64,000 nucleotides of DNA from Flavobacteriales bacterium (lineage in GTDB: Bacteria > Bacteroidota > Bacteroidia > Flavobacteriales > Flavobacteriaceae), in assembly GCA_026993355.1 (NCBI GenBank), contig JALWTX010000001.1, forward strand, positions 32,856-96,855, in the 5' to 3' direction. Made by a program: the position numbers and the translations under genes. The notes below the pieces were generated by a model. The model did not search any database. It was not told where the DNA came from and saw only the letters and a list, made by a program, of their open reading frames with translations. Shown in pieces: positions 44,510 through 53,446 of the stretch (position 1 is the first letter of the stretch; each line of letters opens with the position of its first letter).

Positions 44510-45163
44510 ATGGCCAGATACAATATTTTGACAAAAAATTTCTCGAAAAAAAATAGTCAAAAATTACAAAAATTATTGGGAAAAGACTTTGAAATTTGGC
44601 AAGAACAAGTACCGGAAGACTTAAAAATACATTTGGTCATCATAAATGAAAAATATGAAGAAGTCTGTCAAATAATTGGAAAGTTAAGCCAGAATAAACA
44701 AACCGGCAAAGTCCCTTTTTTCTTAATGTCTTCTTTTAAAGAAAATCCGTTAATAGAATGTTTTCAAAAAGGTTTAGATGATTTTATCGATGAGAAATGG
44801 TCTTCAGAATTAATAAAAGCTAAAATATTAGCTTTCTTTTCTTGTCGTAAAAAATTCAAAAAGGACAGCGGCAAAAAAATTAGGATCGGGAATGTCTCAA
44901 TTAATCCGAAAAAAAGGAAAGTGACGCGAAAAGGAGAAGAGGTATCATTAACCAAGATTGAGTATGATATTTTAAACCTTTTAGCCAATGATCCGGGCAA
45001 AATATTTTCAAGAGATGAAATATATAACAGCATTTGGGGACGTCATGTCATTGTTGGCGAACGCACTTTAGATGTTCATATGAACAACTTGCGAAAAAAA
45101 ATAGGTAAAAGTAAGATCCGTACCAAAAAGGGAATTGGTTTTGGGATAAATCCAGAATTATAA
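44510..45163 (+). CDS. OmpR-type response regulator with degenerate receiver domain
   Basis: 217 residues from the ATG at 44510; upstream open sequence is hydrophobic and unrelated. The C-terminal winged helix is normal: KGEEVSLTKIEYDILNLLAN, IFSRDEIYNSIWG and ERTLDVHMNNLRKKIG. The N-terminal 110 residues have the spacing of a receiver but not its chemistry. The acidic pair after beta-1 is missing (YNILTKN), the phospho-acceptor position reads VIIN (N46), and the lysine before the usual Pro is displaced (DDFIDEKW). It should therefore act without phosphorylation. No histidine kinase is adjacent. Confidence 0.85.
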   Translation: MARYNILTKNFSKKNSQKLQKLLGKDFEIWQEQVPEDLKIHLVIINEKYEEVCQIIGKLSQNKQTGKVPFFLMSSFKENPLIECFQKGLDDFIDEKWSSELIKAKILAFFSCRKKFKKDSGKKIRIGNVSINPKKRKVTRKGEEVSLTKIEYDILNLLANDPGKIFSRDEIYNSIWGRHVIVGERTLDVHMNNLRKKIGKSKIRTKKGIGFGINPEL

Positions 45164-45234
45164 ATTTTGTACAATTTTTTTAAAACACTGTAACCTCTAA
45201 CCTCTACCATCAAACTAGCTTAATATTAATTAAA

Positions 45235-45924
45235 ATGATAAAAATTAAACTCTTCACGCTTATATTTTTAATTTCTTTACTATGGTCAAGTTGCATTGTA
45301 TATCATCCCATGATGGCTGACATACCATTGATTAGTAAAAAGAATGAATTAAGAATAGACGGTGGTGTGTCACTTGTTCCGGCAGCCAATGCTACAGTTT
45401 CTTACGGACTGACGAAAGCCATAGCCATACAAGGTTTTGGCGATATAAGCGATAAAAATAATTATTATGTACAAGCAGCTGCAGGCTATTTCAGGCAAAT
45501 AAGTCAACACCAAGTTATCGAATTTTATAGCGGATATGGCTATGGGCATGGCCTAGCTGACACCGATGCTACATCCGGCCGGCTTTTTGGTCATTATCAA
45601 CTTTATTTCGGACAAGCTAATTTTGGTAGAATCGCAGATGAAAAATCTAATTTAGAAATTGGGTTAGGATTTAAAGCCGGCTTCCTTAAATCAGTATTCA
45701 CCGATCAAAATTTTTATAAATGGACTTCCGAAAACGGTCCTTTTATTACGTATCATGACAAAAGTTTATTATTAGAACCACAAGGTTTCATCAGGTTTGG
45801 CGGCAAAAAAATACGGTTTAATCTTAAAATTGGCCGGACTTTTATTCATAAATACACCCATAAAGATAAAGCCCTACCTCTTATCCCTGTGAATGTGGGC
45901 GTAGGGGTTAATTACAAATTATAA
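45235..45924 (+). CDS. Predicted outer-membrane beta-barrel-like lipoprotein, unknown function
   Basis: 229 residues. The signal sequence ends in WSSC (Cys20), a lipobox. The rest is rich in alternating short beta-strands with aromatic ends (VSYGLTKAIAIQGFGD, GFKAGFLKSVF, GVGVNYKL), suggesting a small barrel or beta-sandwich at the outer membrane. I do not recognise a named family. It follows the response regulator by 71 bases and is convergent with a DUF192 gene, with no terminator between them. Confidence 0.75.
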   Translation: MIKIKLFTLIFLISLLWSSCIVYHPMMADIPLISKKNELRIDGGVSLVPAANATVSYGLTKAIAIQGFGDISDKNNYYVQAAAGYFRQISQHQVIEFYSGYGYGHGLADTDATSGRLFGHYQLYFGQANFGRIADEKSNLEIGLGFKAGFLKSVFTDQNFYKWTSENGPFITYHDKSLLLEPQGFIRFGGKKIRFNLKIGRTFIHKYTHKDKALPLIPVNVGVGVNYKL

Positions 45925-45947
45925 AAATGCTCAACCCCGAAACTAAC

Positions 45948-46421
45948 TTATTTCCACCTGACCAAATCACCCTCTTTCAAATGATAGCGATCGGCCAACC
46001 CGGCTTTTATTTCCAAGGTATATTTGGCCGGCTTAATCGAAGGAAGCGAGGTTTCGTCCAAAACCTTAGCATTTCTTACTATATGGACTATCTTTTTGTC
46101 CGGCCCAATATAAATAATGTCTAAAGGAATAAAGGTGTTTTTCATATAAAAATAACGGGGCTTTACATCGTCAAAAATAAAAAGCATGGCTTGGTTATCT
46201 TTCATCGTTCGCCGGTACATTAATCCGGTTTCGCGTGTATAATCATCTTTGGCTATTTCAATATCAAAATTAGCTTTTACATGACCATGATTATCTATAA
46301 TTTGTAATTCACCTTGTTTTTTAAAACTAATTTGCGGTGTCGTTTGAGGGCGTGTATTTTTTACTGGATTTTTACAAGCCAATACATTTAAAATAATAAA
46401 TAAATAAATAATATTTTTCAT
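45948..46421 (-). CDS. DUF192 lipoprotein
   Basis: 157 residues. It has a lipobox VLAC (Cys16), a linker of about 35 residues, then the DUF192 fold: RETGLMYRRTMKDNQAMLFIF, FYMKNTFIPLDIIYI and TLEIKAGLADRYHLKEGD. DUF192 proteins are small exported beta-barrels of unknown biochemical role. The gene is leftward and separated from SusD 2 by a hairpin. Confidence 0.9.
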   Translation of the reverse strand: MKNIIYLFIILNVLACKNPVKNTRPQTTPQISFKKQGELQIIDNHGHVKANFDIEIAKDDYTRETGLMYRRTMKDNQAMLFIFDDVKPRYFYMKNTFIPLDIIYIGPDKKIVHIVRNAKVLDETSLPSIKPAKYTLEIKAGLADRYHLKEGDLVRWK

Positions 46422-46443
46422 AAGTTATTGTTTTTTAATAAAG

Positions 46444-46473
46444 TAAGCTGCCCCAAGTAATTGAGACAGCTTA
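46444..46473 (-). terminator. Probable terminator after SusC/SusD pair 2
   Basis: TAAGCTG / CAGCTTA forms a 7-base stem with a 16-base loop that has some internal pairing, and A/T-rich runs on both sides. It lies 21 bases after the leftward SusD stop codon. Confidence 0.55.
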
Positions 46474-46494
46474 TTTTATACTTTTGTATTCTAA

Positions 46495-47985
46495 TCATAA
46501 ATTAGGATTATTTTGTATTTCAGCTTGTGGAATTTCTAAAGTAATTCGTGGGTCATTATAAGGAATAACTATTCCAGCATCATATAAATGATTTGAACCA
46601 CGCTGTAGAGATTTATGGTTACGTTTCAAAGCTAAATAACTTTTTCCTTCACCAAATAATTCAATTCGCGTTTGCAAATATACTTCATCTTGTAAAGTTG
46701 TTCCAGATAAGTTATCAACATATGCATAGTCAGCTGGATTTGAAAATCTTTGGGACAACAAATCTTTTAAACGGTTTCTTGCATCTGCATCCTGACCTAA
46801 TTTAGCTGACATTTCAGCAGATAATAAATACATTTCAGCTATACGCATAAAAACATAATCTGATGTAATTTCTCTTTGACCGCCAACTACACGATCTGGT
46901 GCATAAAATTTATTGTAAGGAATTAAATAGTAAAAACTGGATGGACTATCTAAAAATTGAGTTTTACGCACATCATTGGGACTTATTTGATCAAATAAAC
47001 CTTTATCGATAGCTTTTACATCGCCAGCCCATTGGTAACTATAAGTAAAAACATCCATTTGACCCCACCAAGATACTAAATCTAAGCCATTGTCAATAGT
47101 TATATCAACACCCCACATCCAACCTGGTGTATTAACGTCATTAAATCCCCCAGTAACCTCAGTAGCATTCATCAATGTATAATTTCCACTATTAATTACA
47201 CTTTCGGCCAAATCTTTAGCTTGTTGATTCGTTGCAGGTGTATCCATTGCAGCATAGACATAAGCTAATAAACCCTTCGCAACATCTTGGTTAATTTTAT
47301 GTTTTTTATCTCTGGAATAACCATTTAACAAATTAATTGCACTTGTTAAATCTGCAATCATAAAATCATAAACTTCCTGGGTAGTTGCTTTAGGCTGAGC
47401 CGTTTGGTCAGGTTTATCATAAATAGGTAATACTTTTGAGGATGGGTCGTATTCGGGAATATATAATTGAGATAAATAAAAATAAGCATATGCTCTTAAG
47501 GCCTTAGCCTGACCCAATGCATGTTTTGCATCATCACTACTTGGTGTAGTTGTACCTCCTTGTGTTAAAGCATCAATAATTAAGTTAGTCGATTTAATTA
47601 TTCTATAATAATAACGCCATGGCATATAATTTTCAGTTCTCGTATAATCGGTTGTGGCATCGAAAGTAACCAATCGTCTATACCAACCATAAGTACTAAC
47701 CTCTAAAGCTAAATCTCCAGAAAGAAAATCACTATATATATCCCAACCTTTTTGACCAAAATCATCATGACGGGTAGTTCCTCCTGTCCACATATCAATC
47801 ATAGTAGTATAAACCCCATCTAATGTAGCATTTAATACTTCGGGTAATCTTTCACCCGAGTAAGCATAATCATCCACACTAATAAAACTAGTTGGGTGCC
47901 TTTCTAAGAATTCTTTTTTACAACCAGTAAAAGAAAGTGCTATTATTAATATTAATAAAAGACTTTTAATATTATTTATTTTCAT
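46495..47985 (-). CDS. SusD/RagB-family outer-membrane lipoprotein (pair 2)
   Basis: 496 residues. The signal sequence ends in FTGC (Cys22). The typical SusD N-terminus follows (KKEFLERHPTSFISVDDY), then YYYRIIKSTNLIIDALTQGG, ALGQAKALRAYAYFYLSQLY, the RIAEMYLLSAEMSAKLGQ helix pair and RIELFGEGKSYLALKRN. It should cap the SusC 11 bases upstream and bind nutrient. This is the SusD_RagB type, different from the SusD-like_2 type of pair 1. Codon choice looks more A/T-rich than in neighbouring genes. Confidence 0.93.
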   Translation of the reverse strand: MKINNIKSLLLILIIALSFTGCKKEFLERHPTSFISVDDYAYSGERLPEVLNATLDGVYTTMIDMWTGGTTRHDDFGQKGWDIYSDFLSGDLALEVSTYGWYRRLVTFDATTDYTRTENYMPWRYYYRIIKSTNLIIDALTQGGTTTPSSDDAKHALGQAKALRAYAYFYLSQLYIPEYDPSSKVLPIYDKPDQTAQPKATTQEVYDFMIADLTSAINLLNGYSRDKKHKINQDVAKGLLAYVYAAMDTPATNQQAKDLAESVINSGNYTLMNATEVTGGFNDVNTPGWMWGVDITIDNGLDLVSWWGQMDVFTYSYQWAGDVKAIDKGLFDQISPNDVRKTQFLDSPSSFYYLIPYNKFYAPDRVVGGQREITSDYVFMRIAEMYLLSAEMSAKLGQDADARNRLKDLLSQRFSNPADYAYVDNLSGTTLQDEVYLQTRIELFGEGKSYLALKRNHKSLQRGSNHLYDAGIVIPYNDPRITLEIPQAEIQNNPNL

Positions 47986-47996
47986 TTTAGTATATT

Positions 47997-50900
47997 TTAT
48001 AATTTAACATTTAAACCTAAGTTAATAGTCGTAAGAGGGCTATATCTATATTGACTGGAACCACCTGTTTCAGACGTTGTGGGATTAAATCCTTTTCGTG
48101 CACTTAATAAGAATAAATTGTCACCACTTAACCAAACATTAGCAGATTTAACACTTTTGATGAAATTTTTAGGCAATTTGTATCCTAAGCGAACATTATT
48201 TAAGAGCAAATAATCAGATTTAGTTATAAATCTTGATGATGCAGAATTAACATTTATATTTTGATTACTATAGTGTCTTGGAACATCTGTATTATCACCC
48301 GGTTTAGTCCAGGCTTTCAAAATATCAACATGATAATTTGAATTACCTATTTGATCATTTGACATTGCATTTGCATAAGCACTATCATATGAATATCCGC
48401 CTAAACTATACAAAAATTGGGCGCCAAAATCAAACTGTCCATAGCCTAATTTAAATCGGAAAGCACCTCGAACTTTTGGCACAACAGATTTTCCAACAAA
48501 TTTTTGAGTTGCTAAACTGTATTGATTAGTTTTCTCACTTTTAATATGGGCATTAGGATTTTGTAGCTTATAATCAAATAAACTTTGTATTTCTTCACCG
48601 CTATCATAAGAGCCATTATTATTGATATCATCATAATAAAGATACCATAATGGATCTCCATTGGCATCATCGACACCAGCCCATTCCTTAACGTAAAAAT
48701 CATACAAACTATGACCTTTAGCTCTTCCATACAATCCAGCTACATCAATTAATTTTTCTTGGTTGGTACTTGGATCAATTGGCATTCTAGTCAATTCATT
48801 ATGTAGGAATTCACCATTGATTGTAAAATCAAATTTTAATTTTTTATTTTGAATAATATGAGATGTTAAATCAAATTCTAATCCCCTATTTTGTAAGGCA
48901 CCATCATTGACACGAATAAGTGCATCTCCACTTGATATAGCAATTCTTCTATCAAAGATTAAATTAGTCGTGTTTTTGACATAATAATCTATTGTACCTT
49001 CTATTTTATTTTTAAGGACGCCAAATTCTAATCCTGTTTGGAACATTTTAGATGTTTCCCAAGTTAAATCCGGATTGGCAATAGGCCGGGTAGTTAAAGA
49101 TATATTTCCATTAAGATTTCCAATATCATATCCATTCACTCCTGAATAGAAACCTACACCTGCTTCGTCTCCTAAAACACCATAACTGATTTTAGCTTTC
49201 AAGTAATTAATTTTGTCAAAATCTTTCAAAAAATCTTCTTTACTGACAATCCATGAGAAGCCGGCAGAACCAAATGTTCCCCATTTATTTTTATAAAATC
49301 TAGATGAACCATCGCGTCTTAAAGTTCCTGAGAAATAATATTTTTCATCAAAATTATAATTCACTTGACCAAAATAACTTTCTAAAGCCACTTCTTCCAA
49401 ATAACCGGAGGCAGGTGAAGAAGTATTAACATAATTAGTAGGCTGATCTAAGCCATGCAAAATATTAACAACTTTACTTTTACTTATGTAAGAACGCTCT
49501 CTTTTCCATTCATTAGCTTCATGAGCTGCCAACACATTAAAATGATGTTTTTCATTTACATCAAATTTATAGCGTAATAAATTTAATAAATTTTGGCTAA
49601 ACATTAAAAAGTTTCCTTTAAATAAACTTCCACCGTTACTTACTGCAGAACCATAAAAAGGATTTCTTATATCATTGGTCGTTAAAGAATAATATTGAGC
49701 ACCATACTTATTTTCCAACACCAAATTTTCTAAAATATTTATATTTAAGAAAATATTTCCATTTAAGGAATGACGCTTATCTTGATCGAGATTATATTTA
49801 GCATCTCCAATTGCATTTGTAAATGCTCCAAAGCCACGACCTATACCATAATCATATTGATAACCGCCATAATAAGGATCTGGCACTTTATTACCATTAC
49901 TATCTCTTAAAAATAATGGATAAATTGAAGGTATATTATCTACAAACCAGAAAATGCTACCTGAATCTTGCGACTGCCCATTGTGGGTTTTCTTACTATA
50001 AGCATAACCAATATTGGCACCAGCATTTACTCTTTTTACCGGAGTAAATTCTAATTTTAATCTTGTGCTAATACGGTTAAAATTAGAATTTAGAATATAG
50101 CCGTTATCATCTAAATAGCCTACTGAAGTATAATATCTGGTTTTATCGGTTCCTCCTCCCATGGTGAGATTTACTTCATTTCTGATAGCTGTATCAAAAG
50201 CGTAATCTGCCCAATTTTCAGGAACATATTTTTTTTCTATGCCTGGTTTTATTTTACCTGTATTTGGATCGATTAAGTCAGCACCACTTGTAACGTTTTT
50301 ATAAAAATTGTATTGAATTGCAATAGAACTTGTTCCCCCAAATAAATTATTGTTAGCATATGCAACCGGATCAGGAACACCTAAATAATCACCGGTGTTT
50401 TTTTGTGCATTCCAAGCTGTCTCCATATACAAATCTGGCGATTGAATCATTTCATATCGCGGAATAAAGCTGAAGTTAGTCCCAGTTTTAAGATCCACTT
50501 GGATAAAAGAAGAATCTTTGTAGCCATTTTTTGTTTGTATTAAAATGACACCATTTGCCCCCCTTGAACCGTAGATAGCTGTGGCAGTAGCATCTTTTAA
50601 GATGGTAACTGATTTAATATCAGCTGTGTTTATAGAATTAATATCCCCATCAAAAGGTACTCCATCTACAACATATAATGGACTTCGATTACCATTAACA
50701 GAACCAAAACCTCTAATTCTGATAGTTGCAGTAGTCCCCGGCTGCCCTGATGGATTTATTACAGTAACACCCGAAGCTTCACCGGCTAAAGCTGTTGAAA
50801 CATTAGAAACATTTTTGGTTTTGATTAATTCTGGTTTGATAACCTTTGCTGTACCTGTAAATGCTTGTTTTTTGGTTTTAGAATAGCCCACAACAATAAC

Positions 50901-51215
50901 TTTATCGAGAGACTGCCCCTTTTCTTTCATTTGGACATTTATGACATTATTGTCCCCTACTTTTTTTTCGACTGTTTCATAACCAAGATATGAAAAAACT
51001 AATGTTTGACCTTTTTGGGCATTAATTTTATATTTCCCATCAAAGTCAGTTGTCGTTCCATTATTGGTTCCTTTTATAATAATATTAACCCCTGGTAGAG
51101 GTTCGCCAGTCCGGGCTTCTGTAACCACACCGGTGATGGTCTTAGTTTGTGCAAAAGTTATTTGCACAATTAACACAAATAATAGTGTTAAATTTACTTT
51201 CCAATTAGTCTTCAT
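47997..51215 (-). CDS. SusC/RagA-family TonB-dependent outer-membrane transporter (pair 2)
   Basis: 1072 residues from the ATG at 51215, chosen because a -7 box overlaps the longer open frame. The signal peptide ends near ITFAQ. A CarboxypepD_reg domain follows (VVTEARTGEPLPGVNIIIKG, TTDFDGKYKI), then the plug with IRIRGFGSVNGNRSPLYVVD and the hallmark KDATATAIYGSRGANGVILI. The beta-barrel runs to the C-terminal LGLNVKL. It imports an unknown substrate with its SusD partner. No enzymes, regulators or anti-sigma factors lie beside the pair. Confidence 0.95.
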   Translation of the reverse strand: MKTNWKVNLTLLFVLIVQITFAQTKTITGVVTEARTGEPLPGVNIIIKGTNNGTTTDFDGKYKINAQKGQTLVFSYLGYETVEKKVGDNNVINVQMKEKGQSLDKVIVVGYSKTKKQAFTGTAKVIKPELIKTKNVSNVSTALAGEASGVTVINPSGQPGTTATIRIRGFGSVNGNRSPLYVVDGVPFDGDINSINTADIKSVTILKDATATAIYGSRGANGVILIQTKNGYKDSSFIQVDLKTGTNFSFIPRYEMIQSPDLYMETAWNAQKNTGDYLGVPDPVAYANNNLFGGTSSIAIQYNFYKNVTSGADLIDPNTGKIKPGIEKKYVPENWADYAFDTAIRNEVNLTMGGGTDKTRYYTSVGYLDDNGYILNSNFNRISTRLKLEFTPVKRVNAGANIGYAYSKKTHNGQSQDSGSIFWFVDNIPSIYPLFLRDSNGNKVPDPYYGGYQYDYGIGRGFGAFTNAIGDAKYNLDQDKRHSLNGNIFLNINILENLVLENKYGAQYYSLTTNDIRNPFYGSAVSNGGSLFKGNFLMFSQNLLNLLRYKFDVNEKHHFNVLAAHEANEWKRERSYISKSKVVNILHGLDQPTNYVNTSSPASGYLEEVALESYFGQVNYNFDEKYYFSGTLRRDGSSRFYKNKWGTFGSAGFSWIVSKEDFLKDFDKINYLKAKISYGVLGDEAGVGFYSGVNGYDIGNLNGNISLTTRPIANPDLTWETSKMFQTGLEFGVLKNKIEGTIDYYVKNTTNLIFDRRIAISSGDALIRVNDGALQNRGLEFDLTSHIIQNKKLKFDFTINGEFLHNELTRMPIDPSTNQEKLIDVAGLYGRAKGHSLYDFYVKEWAGVDDANGDPLWYLYYDDINNNGSYDSGEEIQSLFDYKLQNPNAHIKSEKTNQYSLATQKFVGKSVVPKVRGAFRFKLGYGQFDFGAQFLYSLGGYSYDSAYANAMSNDQIGNSNYHVDILKAWTKPGDNTDVPRHYSNQNINVNSASSRFITKSDYLLLNNVRLGYKLPKNFIKSVKSANVWLSGDNLFLLSARKGFNPTTSETGGSSQYRYSPLTTINLGLNVKL

Positions 51216-51239
51216 TTTTTTAGTATTTGAGTTTAGCGT

Positions 51240-51247
51240 CAAATATA
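51240..51247 (-). promoter_or_regulatory. -7 box (TATATTTG) for SusC/SusD pair 2
   Basis: This exact TAnnTTTG on the minus strand lies 24 bases before the SusC ATG at 51215. No -33 TTTG is seen at the expected distance. Confidence 0.45.
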
Positions 51248-51370
51248 TTAAAAAAAAATTAAAATTTTATATTAACATCCAATAAATTCATCTAAAACCG
51301 GTTTAATTAAATTTTTTATAAAAAAACACTACAACATTGAATTATATTCAACAGACCTCTCCATTTAAAA

Positions 51371-51411
51371 AGAAGAGGCTGTCACAATTGCTTATGAGCC
51401 AGCCTCTTTTT
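51371..51411 (-). terminator. Terminator of the Bat operon
   Basis: AAGAGGCTG / CAGCCTCTT is a 9-base perfect stem with an 18-base loop and A/T runs on both sides. It starts 3 bases after the batC stop codon on the leftward strand, showing that the operon ends there. Confidence 0.85.
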
Positions 51412-51414
51412 AAA

Positions 51415-52377
51415 TTACCAATCTTTATCTTGTTTGCGTTTCCGTCCGCTTCCTTTCAAAATTTTTGCTTTGATTTTTTTCTGGGTTTTTTGTTCTTTAT
51501 TTTTTAAAGCTACCAATATTTGCTTGACTTGTTGTGGCGTTAACTGACCTTTGCGCGGTACAGGCTTCCGGTTAGATTGTTTTTGTTGACCTTGACCACC
51601 ATTGGGTTGCTTTTGTTGTCCTTTATTGGGTTTATTATTTTGTTTGTTTTGTTCTTTATTTTGGTTATTCTGTTGTTTTTTCTTTTGATCGCCTTTACCT
51701 TGTTTATTTTTCTCTTTTTTATTTTGTTGATCTTGGTTCTTCTTATTTTGATCGTTTTTAGGCTTTTGTTTTGATTTATTTTTTTGGTTTTGTTTGTTTT
51801 GCTTATTCTTATTTTGTTGATTCTTATTCTGATTTTGCTTGTTCTGGTTATTTTTATTTTGTTTCTTATTTTGTTTATTCTTTTTATTCCGGTTATCTTT
51901 TTGCTGTTTTTTCAATTTCATTTGTGCCAAAGCTAAATTGTAGCGCGCTTCTTCATCGGCCGGATTATGACGCAAAGCATTTTTATAAGCCTCAACTGCT
52001 TTGTCATATTTCTTTTTTTGATACCAGATATTTCCTTGGTTAAAAAAGGCTTTTGATTTTAAATTATCGCCCGCCGCTGTTTGAGATGCTTTCTTGAAAA
52101 AATGAGCCGCTTCTAATTTTTTATCCAACTCAATATCCGTCAAACCTAAATTATAAGCTGCCACTGCATTAAGTGGATCTATGGTCAAAACTTTTCGAAA
52201 AGCATGTTCGGCCGTTTCATAATCAGCCTTATCATAGGCCGATAAACCCTTGTTAACCCATTCTTCTATATGCGAATTCTCTTTTGGCTTTTGTGCTTGT
52301 CCAAATGTGGACCAAATCAAAAGGCTAAAACTAAGAACCATTATATTTTTTGCTGTTCGTCTCATTTTAATTGTCAT
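51415..52377 (-). CDS. batC: BatC-like TPR protein with a lysine/asparagine/glutamine-rich region
   Basis: 320 residues. A signal peptide-like N-terminus (FSLLIWSTFGQAQ) is followed by about three TPR repeats (roughly 36-155: GLSAYDKADYETAEHAFRKV, FNQGNIWYQKKKYDKAVEAY, and NPADEEARYNLALAQ). Residues 155-275 are almost only Lys, Asn and Gln. The last 45 residues are basic (LTPQQVKQILVAL and then RKRKQDKDW). BatC is the TPR partner of the VWA proteins BatA and BatB in the aerotolerance operon. It overlaps batB by 11 bases. The charged region is far longer than a normal linker. Confidence 0.85.
   Translation of the reverse strand: MTIKMRRTAKNIMVLSFSLLIWSTFGQAQKPKENSHIEEWVNKGLSAYDKADYETAEHAFRKVLTIDPLNAVAAYNLGLTDIELDKKLEAAHFFKKASQTAAGDNLKSKAFFNQGNIWYQKKKYDKAVEAYKNALRHNPADEEARYNLALAQMKLKKQQKDNRNKKNKQNKKQNKNNQNKQNQNKNQQNKNKQNKQNQKNKSKQKPKNDQNKKNQDQQNKKEKNKQGKGDQKKKQQNNQNKEQNKQNNKPNKGQQKQPNGGQGQQKQSNRKPVPRKGQLTPQQVKQILVALKNKEQKTQKKIKAKILKGSGRKRKQDKDW
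51566..51913 (-). repeat. Low-complexity A-rich coding repeat inside batC
   Basis: On the coding strand this stretch is a degenerate run of AAN and CAA codons for Lys, Asn and Gln, giving units such as NKQN, NKNQ and QNKK. On the plus strand it appears as T-rich sequence with many TTTTGTT and TTTATT strings, and it creates false open frames in the antisense direction. Confidence 0.85.
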
Positions 52378-53407
52378 TTAATTCATTGAAAAGATTCAGT
52401 TTTCTTAACCATTGGGTTTCACGTTCTAACACTAAAACATAAAGTATCAAAAAGAATAAGCCACCGGCTAAAAACCATTGATATTGGTCTTTATATTCAG
52501 AAAACTTGGTTGTTTCATATTCTTTTTTATCCATTTTCTTTAAGGCGTCGGCCAAATATTTGACTACTTTAGCCGTATTACGTCCGTCTATATATTTTCC
52601 ACCGGTTACTTCGGCTATTTGTTTCAAAATTCGATCGTTTAGACGTGTAATGACAGTTTGCCCATTTTTATCTTTTTTATATCCGTACAAACTGCCATTT
52701 TTACGGATAGGAATAACCGCTCCTTTTTTGGTCCCGATCCCCACTGTAAAGATGGTGACACCTTGCTGCGCCGCTCTTTTAGCTGCCTCTACAGCTTTTT
52801 GCGAATGATCTTCGCCATCAGACAAAATAACCAATATTTTATTGGTGTCATCTTCATCAAAATAAGTAGTGGCTAAATCTATGGCATCGTCTATTGCCGT
52901 TCCTTGTGAACTAACCAAATCAGTATTCATATTTTGCAAAAAAATCTTCCCCGCCGCATAATCAGTTGTTATAGGCAACAAAGGATAAGCCTCACCGGCA
53001 TAAGCTATTAAGCCGATACGGTCAGAAATCAAATTATCAATAATTTTTGACACAATACGTTTGGCCTTTTCTAAACGTGAAGGTGGCACATCCTGTGCAT
53101 CCATACTTTTGGATACATCTATGGCAAATACAATATCGACGCCCCGTCTTTTGACTGTTTCTAATTTAGTTCCAATTTTAGGATTGGTCAAACTGGTAAT
53201 TAAAAATAGTAAGGCCAGTGAAAGAAGCAATAACTTTACAAAAGGTTTAAATTTTGATCTTTCTATCACCACTTTGTCCATAAGCCGGGCATCAAAAATA
53301 GCTTTTTGTTTTTTTATTTGCCATAATCGCATATAAAAATAGGCTACCCAAATAACGGGAATAAAAATTAACAGGAGGAAATATTTTGGTTCTTCTATCT
53401 GGTACAT
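52367..53407 (-). CDS. batB: BatB, VWA-domain membrane protein
   Basis: 346 residues. One or two N-terminal membrane helices (about 10-28 and 58-76), a von Willebrand A domain (about 90-290) and a C-terminal helix (about 310-330). The metal-ion-dependent adhesion site is intact: DVSKSMDAQD (DxSxS), the TDYAA threonine region and SDGEDHS. Bat proteins form an envelope complex linked to oxygen or stress tolerance in Bacteroides; the mechanism is not settled. It lies between batA (39 bases) and batC (overlap). Confidence 0.92.
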   Translation of the reverse strand: MYQIEEPKYFLLLIFIPVIWVAYFYMRLWQIKKQKAIFDARLMDKVVIERSKFKPFVKLLLLSLALLFLITSLTNPKIGTKLETVKRRGVDIVFAIDVSKSMDAQDVPPSRLEKAKRIVSKIIDNLISDRIGLIAYAGEAYPLLPITTDYAAGKIFLQNMNTDLVSSQGTAIDDAIDLATTYFDEDDTNKILVILSDGEDHSQKAVEAAKRAAQQGVTIFTVGIGTKKGAVIPIRKNGSLYGYKKDKNGQTVITRLNDRILKQIAEVTGGKYIDGRNTAKVVKYLADALKKMDKKEYETTKFSEYKDQYQWFLAGGLFFLILYVLVLERETQWLRKLNLFNELNDN

Positions 53408-53446
53408 TGTATTATTTTTTTAAGCAGTTTAATCATCAATTATCTT

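Noticed and set aside
51566..51913. Possible CRISPR or tandem-repeat array
   Set aside because: The units are degenerate coding triplets without constant repeats or spacers.
51577..52043. Antisense hydrophobic open frames opposite batC
   Set aside because: They are the reverse complement of Lys/Asn/Gln codons, which read as Leu, Phe and Ile, so they are artefacts of the low-complexity tract.
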